Origin: Trifolium pratense | Lineage: Eukaryota; Streptophyta; Magnoliopsida; Fabales; Fabaceae | Assembly (NCBI RefSeq): GCF_020283565.1 | Contig: NC_060063.1 | Coordinates: 38,278,635 to 38,342,634, forward strand | Length of the DNA: 64,000 bases | Direction of reading: 5' to 3' | Shown here: positions 57,162 to 64,000 of the stretch, one piece after another | How positions within the stretch are numbered: the stretch's first letter is position 1 | Layout: every line of letters begins with the position of its first letter | Position numbers and translations under genes: made by a program | The notes under the pieces: generated by a model | What the model was told of the DNA's origin: nothing | The model's input: only the letters and a program-made list of their open reading frames with translations | Databases searched by the model: none

Positions 57162-58243
57162 TGTAACGATCCGAATTTTTAAAAATTAAATAACTAAAAA
57201 GAAAGACTTTATTTCCTTAAAAAGTATGACTAAATTTTTATTCTATAAAGTAGAATAACTATCAGAGTTTACAAGTAATATAACATTATAGACTCTAGGA
57301 CTCCTCCCAAGTATCACAATCAGAGCCGGCTTCTCGAACTCGAAAAACTCGACAACCTGTAAATATTGCGATTTCACAATCGCAGGGCCAAGCCGGACAA
57401 CACAACAACAAATGGGTGAGAATATATTCATACAAGATAGTGGTATATTAACACAACAAGAATAGGGAATAAGAAAACATAAACACATAAAAGAGTTGAG
57501 GCACTCCTGGACCAAAACACAATTTAGCATATATGAGGACACCGACTAAATAAACAAGCGCGTCAGTTAGCAAATAGCTAATTAAAAACACAACAAGACT
57601 CAGCATTCAAATTCATGGCTTCCCAACGTCATTAAAAATGTTAGCTCAACTTAATTCCCAACATCATTAAAACTGTTTCTCAACGTAATTCCCAACATTG
57701 TTTCTCAACGTAATTCCCAACATCGTTTCCCAACGTAATTTCATCACCGATTAATTAGTCATCGATTAAGCTCATCGCCGATTAAACTCAACACCAAATA
57801 ATATCAATTTTATAGTACTCAACACAATTCTCAATAATAGACTGAAACGAGACACTAGTAAACTGCCTTATATTTATAGTTGTTTTCTCTATATGATATA
57901 CCACCGATAGAAATTGGCAAAATCCATTTAAATTCAAGTTTGACAGTATATGCACTAACATATAAATAACTTATATAAGTTCACAACAATAACAATATGT
58001 GTATAAGCCGAATCATGAAGATAGAAATTAATATATGATAAAATCACCATATACACCATAGTTAATTAATTAATTTGCAATTTATACCACACTCCTTACA
58101 AGATCGAAAACACCAGAAGGCAGTACGTAACACAACAAAATATGAATTTTAAAAACAAATTATAATCAAAGCGCACAAAATATGGAAAAGCGAAGGAGGG
58201 CAAGGTCCCCTCGACTACTCTCATGGTTAACACTAGCCCTATA
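57162..58243 (-). mobile_element. LTR-like block, minus orientation, broken by CACTA elements
   Basis: On the minus strand it ends TTCGGATCGTTACA, and its continuation right of the CACTA element (62789-62955) has TTATAAATAGAGAGACTTGA, a good TATA box. This fits an LTR whose start lies beyond the CACTA element at 62956. It interrupts the copia frame at DEVYV. No coding part is seen. The sequence between 57590 and 57850 is rich in CCCAACATCGTTTC-like repeats. Confidence 0.6.
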
Positions 58244-58810
58244 CACTAGTGCAGAAAGGAGATACAACTACTGGCCAAACAGACTTTTTACTACTGGCCG
58301 CGGCCAGTAGTAAATGCAGTCGACGTTGTAAGTACAACTTTCCACGTCGGGTATTTTTATTCCCGTCGTGGTATGTGTAGTTTCTTCTGTAATTATTATT
58401 TAATATTATGGAGATTCCACGTCGGTTTTTACAAATACCCGTAGTGGTATGTATGAGTTTCCACTACGGGTATTTATAATATCAGTAGTGGTATGTATGG
58501 TTTTCAGTTTTTTTTTTTTTAAGAATTGGGGATTCCACTACGGGTATTTACAAATACCCGTAGCGTATGTATGAGATTCCACTACGAGTATTTACACATA
58601 TCTGTAGTGGTATGTATGGTTTCCAGTTTTTTTTTTTTTTAAGAATTGGGGATTCCACTACGGGTATTTACGCATACCCGTAGTGGTATGTATGGTTTCC
58701 TGTTTTTTTTTTTAGAATTGAGGATTCCACTACGGGTCATTACTCTTACCCGTAGTGGTATGTGTAGTTTTCACTACTGATTGTTATAAATATCAGTAGT
58801 GGTATGTTAG

Positions 58811-60316
58811 TTTTATTTTTTATTTTTTCATTTTTTTGTAGCTTTTATATGGTTTTTTTTTTCTAGAGACATTCAATCATGCTTCTAGTTCATATTAAGT
58901 TATCTTCAAGCTATACCATGCTTCTAGGATTATTACTCAAGCTCAATTACAACTATTGCCACAACCAAATGATTTAGCTACACATGATTATAAGTTCACA
59001 ATTAGTGAAGCTGAAGCAAGAATTTAACAAAACAAAAACCAACTTATAATTATATATTAGAGTATACAGTAAAGCATATTATACATATAAATTATAACTG
59101 CATTTGTGTTAGGATCAAAGGCATGTATCACCCAAAAAATTTCAACACCACGATGATAACTCTAAATTCAACTGTGGCTATGAATTGTAAATCACAAGTT
59201 CCGGTTCTACACATAGAGTTCGGCGCTCTGCTGCAATGGTGCATAAAACACAACTTAGCCAACTAGTTGTAGCTAAGAGTTTGTCAAATGTCACATTGTC
59301 ATCCACAGGCAATGAGTTCACAAATGAAACTCACGCCCCTTTTAGTGCCAACATTTCTTAATTTGATTGCACAAATGAAAGACAAAGCATTGTGATTATC
59401 TGCAAAAACAAAGGCACTTAATAAGCCAATATATAGCATCAACAGGAAACAAAAAGACATAGCCATAAATGAACTTACTCATTTTTTTTGTTGAAACAAA
59501 TGAACTTACTCATTTATAAGCTAAAATCACAACATATATCTCGCAGAAGAAAGTTCTTTGAAATACAAAAAAAAAAAAAAAACCAGATGTCTCAGATTAA
59601 AGTTTCAGTTAACCAAGGTCTGTTTACTTGTTACTTTCTGTTTCATATTTTAGAAACATATAACCAAGCAATGTTAGTACACTTCTTAAACCTCAAACCA
59701 AGTACTTTTTGAAGTTTTTAAGTTTTAACAAATGTTTCAAGATCAGCTGTTCTTATTGTGGCAATATTGCAGTTAGTAACTTCAGTTAATGATAATGGTT
59801 TCATGAACAGCAGTGCTGCATTGATTTTTGTAAATGTTGAAAATAAACATTTGTACATGCCCAAACTGATGCTTCTTCAATGGGTAAACTGCAGAATGCA
59901 CATATTTCAAGCATCCGTCTTATACACCCTCTCTTAATATATCCCTTAAGCCCCATAAAGAGTGCACCAAAAGATCCTCCCAATTGAGTGATTTAAGCAT
60001 CTCACACAGAGTTTATCTCTTTTAGGCCTATAGATACACAGACGTGTTCCAAAGTGATAGCCTAAGGGACACTTTTAAAAGTTGAGTTATTTAAATGTCA
60101 ATAAAACACTTATGATGCGCCAGAAAAGGGATAATAGAAGTAATCAATAAATTATCCTGATTGTGTTATACTATGTTAACAAACAAAAATAGAAAATAGG
60201 CAATGTCACATTGTAATCAATCATAAATACTTTGCAGAGTTCAATTCTTCAACATAATATTAAGTATGGCACTATGGCTATTTGTAACATAACTCATCCA
60301 AGGCCAAATAAAATAC
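58811..60316. other. Interior of the CACTA element, no recognised gene
   Basis: A minus-strand stretch near 59130-59330 is open for about 60 codons (VNSLPVDDNVTFDKLLATTS) but is not recognised. Another at 59801-59983 may be part of the captured pseudouridine synthase gene or unrelated. Confidence 0.4.
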
Positions 60317-61506
60317 CTCATTCTCCGGAAACTCGCCAACTACTTTTGCAATATACTGTTTCTTTACTAAGCCAACTTCAATCTGTAACAACAAAATTCT
60401 ACAGTTATAATAGTTGTATGGGAAAAAGTTCTGATTTTTGATATATTCAATGTAAATCAAAAATAATAAATCAAGATATTGATAACATGAGTAATGACAC
60501 AGCAAACTGGAAAACTTTCATTTCTATTTTCTTTATCATCCAACACAAACCTCACCAACAGCTTGGTAATGTATCTCATACATTTTTTATTGCAGCCAAC
60601 AATTATCAATTGATTTTTACATGATAATCACTATTTTGTGATATAATGAGGATATTTGAAACTAAGAAGCTCTTCATACAAATATCAGCACTCGAGCAGA
60701 AACATGTGTAAAACTAGATTCCAAGAAAATATATCAATTAAACTGAAAATATAATAGTCTTCCCGGATTCAAGCATAACTTGCTAGTTATGTTTGGTATA
60801 TGCAAGTTCGGCAGTTCGCTGTCCAGAACACCAAAGAATATACCTCATAAATCATAATTATATTTTTATGGTGAAGTAATTTAATAATTAAAGAGAGAGT
60901 GAAACCTCCTATACTTAGTCAGAATATTTACTATTTAAAATATATTCATATTCATATTTATAAAAGTGAAGAAACCAGGTCAAATGCTTAAGCAAAACAA
61001 ACTATGTTGCTCACTAAATGTCATGTAAAATTAAGGAATTTCAACTTAATAATTTAAGATTAAATAATGTAAGAGAAGCAAAAGAGTGAAGAACCAGAGC
61101 CTAAACTTACCTCTTGCCTAAAACTGTCAGCTTTTGAAGCATTTCTGGCCATAATAAGGAGTCCTGAGACAAGGCGATCCAGTCGATGGATAGCTGAGAT
61201 GATTGTGTCAAGAAAAATTGCAAGTACAAAATGGAAAAACTCCAGGAAATAAAAGAAACAGTCAAGTACAGAATGGTTAAACTCGGAGAGTAGAGAAAAT
61301 GCAAGTAAAAAATGTGCAAGGGAGAAGCTATATATTAAGCTAATTGGGAATTGAAAATCATATTAGAATATGACACTCCACTTTAAGATGATTATATAAT
61401 GTACTTCCAAAATGAATTTTTGGATACGAAACACAGGAGGCAGCCCATGCTCTGCTTGAAGAATGCCAACAACAGTGTTCTTACGATATTGACCGCATGG
61501 ATGAAC
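60317..61506 (-). pseudogene. Captured exons of an RluA-type pseudouridine synthase gene
   Basis: Three exons with proper GT-AG borders lie at 61506-61428, 61193-61111 and 60382-60317. Spliced in phase they give 76 codons: VHPCGQYRKNTVVGILQAEH, then PIHRLDRLVSGLLIMARNAS, then IEVGLVKKQYIAKVVGEFPE. HRLD with its catalytic aspartate is the signature of RluA-family pseudouridine synthases, and the whole segment resembles plant PUS7-type enzymes by memory. The start of the protein and the rest of the catalytic domain are missing. Introns (234 and 728 bp) are kept, so capture occurred at DNA level. Confidence 0.85.
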
Positions 61507-61797
61507 CTATGCCAGAGAATTAAAGGGAGAAGACCTTTTTTTAGCCTCATTTATTTTCTTCAATGGTAGCTGCAATGAACTTTTCAGCCCGTGCAAATAC
61601 TCAATGCCATTCGCCATTACGAGGATTTCACATGTATGAGCAATCAATATCCGGGAATGAAAACGAAGAGATTGATTTATACAAACATATTATTCAATTA
61701 AACTAAACAGCTATACTAGGGTTAGCAAAATATCAACGAAATTGAAAAAAAAAACATCAACAATCAATAATTAAAATTAAAAAAAAAGCAGGATCAC

Positions 61798-62307
61798 CTC
61801 CCAACACCAGAGACATGAATCAGAATGATCCTCAAGTATATCAGCATCAGCATTAGGAACTCCGTACATCATCCTCTGACCAACAATCAGCACACTACTT
61901 TTCACTAAAGCAGAATTAACAGCTTCCGCCAACATAATTCCCCCATTCGCCACCTCACTATTTAGCTTCCCATGAATCTCATCAACAAGCTTCGACAACG
62001 GAAGTTCGCTCTCCTCCATCAACGCAGCAACAACAGCATTTCTAGAACCACCGCATTGCTTAAGGTCAACAACAACTTTCTGACTCATAACAACCCTATA
62101 GTACCGAAACAAACCTTCAAGCTCTTTTTCTAGGGTTTCCATGTGAGCCTATTTCTCTTCGGGACTCCGTAGTTTCTGTAACTGCGAATTAGCATCCTTC
62201 TTTCGCTTCCTAGGGATGGTTTTAGGGCGATTCGGTGTTGGATCTTGCGGCGGTGGCGGTGGAGGAGTGGCTTCGATATCGATTACGACGGTGTTGTCGA
62301 TTTGCAT
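61798..62307 (-). pseudogene. Captured first exon of a FASCIATA1-like gene (CAF-1 large subunit)
   Basis: From ATG at 62307 the frame reads MQIDNTVVIDIEATPPPPPP and RKRKKDANSQLQKLRSPEEK, then a TAG stop at 62149-62151. The same frame reopens at ATG 62142 and reads KELEGLFRYYRVVM, ALMEESELPLSKLVDEIHGK and ADILEDHSDSCLWCWE. The exon ends at 61798 in front of GTGATC. This is the N-terminal region of plant FAS1, the CAF-1 subunit that helps deposit H3-H4 on new DNA. The in-frame stop and missing remainder show it is a fragment. It lies directly upstream of the pseudouridine synthase exons on the same strand. Confidence 0.85.
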
Positions 62308-62520
62308 GGTTGTAGATTGTGAGATCTGAGATGAAAAAAGGAACCCTAATCGGTGGTGGAAAGAAATGAAAGAAATTGGGAATGATTGGATAATGAAGAT
62401 GGCGCTTTGGGATTTTTAGGGATTTGGCTATTTGGGAATGAAAACGTACGTTCTCGTTTGGCTTCACGTAAGGGATTGGGAATGAAGAATGAGAATGAAC
62501 AAATTAATTAATTAATGAAC
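62308..62520 (-). promoter_or_regulatory. Probable captured 5' UTR and promoter of the FAS1-like gene
   Basis: About 200 bp between the captured ATG and the CACTA subterminal repeats does not look like transposon sequence. It contains no clear TATA box on the minus strand. By position it should be the FAS1-like 5' flank. Confidence 0.4.
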
Positions 62521-63514
62521 ACTAATAGGGATTTCACTACGGGTGAATACCAAATCGGTAGTGAAATACAATTAAAACAAATTTCAACGTAATTACAACA
62601 TTGCCACCGTGTCTACTTTTCACTACGGATTTAAGAAAGCCAGTAGTGAAATCCCTTGTCTCTGAACTTTTCACTACCGGTATTAAAATATCAGTAGTGG
62701 AATCATTTGGTCAAATGGTTTTCACTACTGGTATTCACATACCAGTAGTGGTATCTCTAAACCAAAAGTCATTTTTCTACTAGTGATACGTGAACTCACT
62801 CACCCACTTACCTTAGATTTTTGCAGAATTTCTTTAAACTCAACGAATGCCCTTGCTTACTTGCTCTCTTTTCGCTTCACTGCTCTATTATGAATATTTT
62901 TAGTTAACCCAATTTGTGTCTCAAGTCTCTCTATTTATAAGGGAATGTCTTCTATCACTAGTAGAAAAAAGCTATTTTACATCTGGCGAAAACCACTTTT
63001 TACATCTGAACAATTTCAGATGTAGGCGCACGAGACTTAGTAAGTATACACGTTTTACATCTGGCGTAGTCAGATGTAAAAAAACACTTTTTACCTCTGA
63101 CCAAGGCGAAATTCAAATATTATTTTTTTAAAATTAAATTGGACTTTTTACATCTGACCAAGTCTACCTGATGTGAAATCTTAACTTTATTTTTATTTTT
63201 ATTTTTTGAAAAACCTGCGTTTTTTTTTTATATATATATTTTAAATCTTTTTTTTTATTAAAAAAATCTAACCCACAATGCCAACAATATAACATAACTT
63301 GCATCAAGAACATAATACTAAAATTCAACATCCATAGCCAAATTCAAATTCAACATTCAACATTCAACATATATATAGTAATAATGTCATTAAAGTACAA
63401 CCACATTGTAATCCAAAATACAAAACATCATAATAATTAATACTAATCCATCCAAAATACAAATTAAAACATCATCATAACTAGTCCATTGTAACTTCAC
63501 ACAAACCTAGCTAG

Positions 63515-63643
63515 CTCCTAATCTTTCTCGTCGGCATCATCATAATCTACCTCGGGATTATATAGTTGAAGAAAACAAGTTGCCCAGCGGTCTCGCAAAT
63601 CATACAACTCCTCCTCTGTTAATGCCGTGGGATCATTGAACAC
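63515..63643 (-). pseudogene. C-terminal piece of a probable CACTA-encoded protein
   Basis: The minus strand reads VFNDPTALTEEELYDLRDRW and ends VDYDDADEKD with a stop near 63520. An acidic end of this kind is common in CACTA-associated proteins, but I do not recognise the family with certainty. It may be a last exon, preceded by a splice acceptor near 63645. Confidence 0.4.
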
Positions 63644-63713
63644 CTACAATATGTAAATAACATAATTCATATGTAAACTACAACATGTTATGAACCAGCA
63701 AGCACGCACGCAG

Positions 63714-63884
63714 GATTAATCAAGAATTTAGGTGCTTAAAGCGCACTGATTTGATCAAAGCCATAGCCAATTGTTTGCCAATGCAAACTATAAGAACTAA
63801 CTGTCAAGTAGTTTCTATAGAAATAGATTCAGCTACACACTATCCACAGCTTCTGCTTAGCAATGGAAGTATCTTCAAGCAAAG
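63714..63884 (+). pseudogene. Captured exon of a plant FAD-dependent monooxygenase (MO1-like)
   Basis: Between GCAG and GTATGT the exon reads EFRCLKRTDLIKAIANCLPM, then TIRTNCQVVSIEID and PQLLLSNGSIFKQ, 57 codons. This pattern (E-RC--R-DL---LA--LP-GTI, then VVSIE) matches plant MO1-like or aromatic-ring FAD monooxygenases by memory. No neighbouring exon is found up to 64000, and it lies inside CACTA sequence, so it is probably a captured fragment. Confidence 0.65.
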
Positions 63885-64000
63885 GTATGTCCTAAGAGTC
63901 CTCATATTTAGCTACACACTCTTTTTAGAGATGGTAATCACCGATTTTATAGTTAAGTCTAATTCAAAATTTTAAGTCATAACTCTCAGACACATCTGAG

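Larger units (their letters stand above)
58244..62785. mobile_element. CACTA element carrying captured host-gene exons (4.5 kb)
   Basis: It starts CACTAGTGCAGAAAGGAGAT and ends with the inverse of CACTAGTAGAAAAATGACTT, flanked by a perfect ATA target duplication (58241-58243 and 62786-62788). Subterminal zones at 58260-58810 and 62520-62780 are built of CCACTAC(G/T)GGTATT and AATACC(C/A)GTAGTGG palindromes. No transposase is seen, so it needs one in trans. Its interior (about 60300-62500) carries fragments of two unrelated nuclear genes with introns. Confidence 0.9.
62956..64000. mobile_element. Start of a further CACTA element, runs off the window
   Basis: It begins CACTAGTAGAAAAAAGCTAT and has subterminal repeats TTTTACATCTGGCG / TTACATCTGACCA in both orientations up to about 63180. 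The right end lies beyond 64000. It interrupts the minus-orientation LTR. Confidence 0.8.

Overview
This is a gene-poor, AT-rich stretch of a plant nuclear genome, most probably a cool-season legume of the Medicago/Trifolium/Pisum group. The host genes are eukaryotic and intron-bearing. The two PR-10 genes resemble legume ABR17/ABR18-type proteins by memory of that family. Most of the DNA is nested plant transposons (L1-type LINE, Ty1/copia, LTR elements, CACTA, Mutator-like, hAT, PIF/Harbinger and Stowaway MITEs, tRNA-derived SINEs). No species can be fixed without a database search.

Layout. 1-4040: NSE3/MAGE-like gene (+), a subunit of the SMC5/6 complex, whose long second intron holds a Stowaway-like MITE. 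5190-7350 and 27465-29550: two near-identical PR-10 (Bet v 1 family) genes (-). They head the two units of an ancient tandem segmental duplication (unit A about 5.2-23.5 kb, unit B about 27.5-40.2 kb). The units can be aligned in blocks but have been loaded with different transposons. Unit A holds a LINE split by a 6.6-kb CACTA element (8643-15255) and a Mutator-like element (15377-16205), a SINE, foldback MITEs and a GC-rich hAT element carrying a 41-bp minisatellite. Unit B holds a SINE, a Ty1/copia element whose 3' LTR is split by a solo LTR, a foldback MITE and a LINE 3' end.

40.2-49 kb: a copia fragment (-) with a CACTA terminus in its probable LTR, then a Mutator-like element holding a PIF-type MITE that itself holds a Stowaway remnant. 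49.1-56.76 kb: a large inverted repeat of an MBD-like gene meeting in an almost loopless palindrome at 55580. Its left arm is broken by a 3.3-kb solo LTR and a LINE; the right arm is unbroken. 56.76-57.16 kb: a copia RT fragment, ended by an LTR in minus orientation.

58244-62785: a CACTA element with an ATA target duplication. Between its terminal repeats it carries, on the minus strand, the first exon of a FASCIATA1-like gene (CAF-1 large subunit) followed by three exons of an RluA-type pseudouridine synthase gene. Splice sites are kept and the two genes join in frame. From 62956 a further CACTA element begins and runs off the window; it appears to carry an exon of an FAD-dependent monooxygenase.

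The functional host genes supported here are NSE3 and the two PR-10 genes. The most striking observations are the gene-capturing CACTA elements, the MBD-like palindrome (a possible hairpin-RNA source), a 238-bp target duplication around the copia element, and empty sites in the duplicated PR-10 units that date several insertions relative to the duplication.
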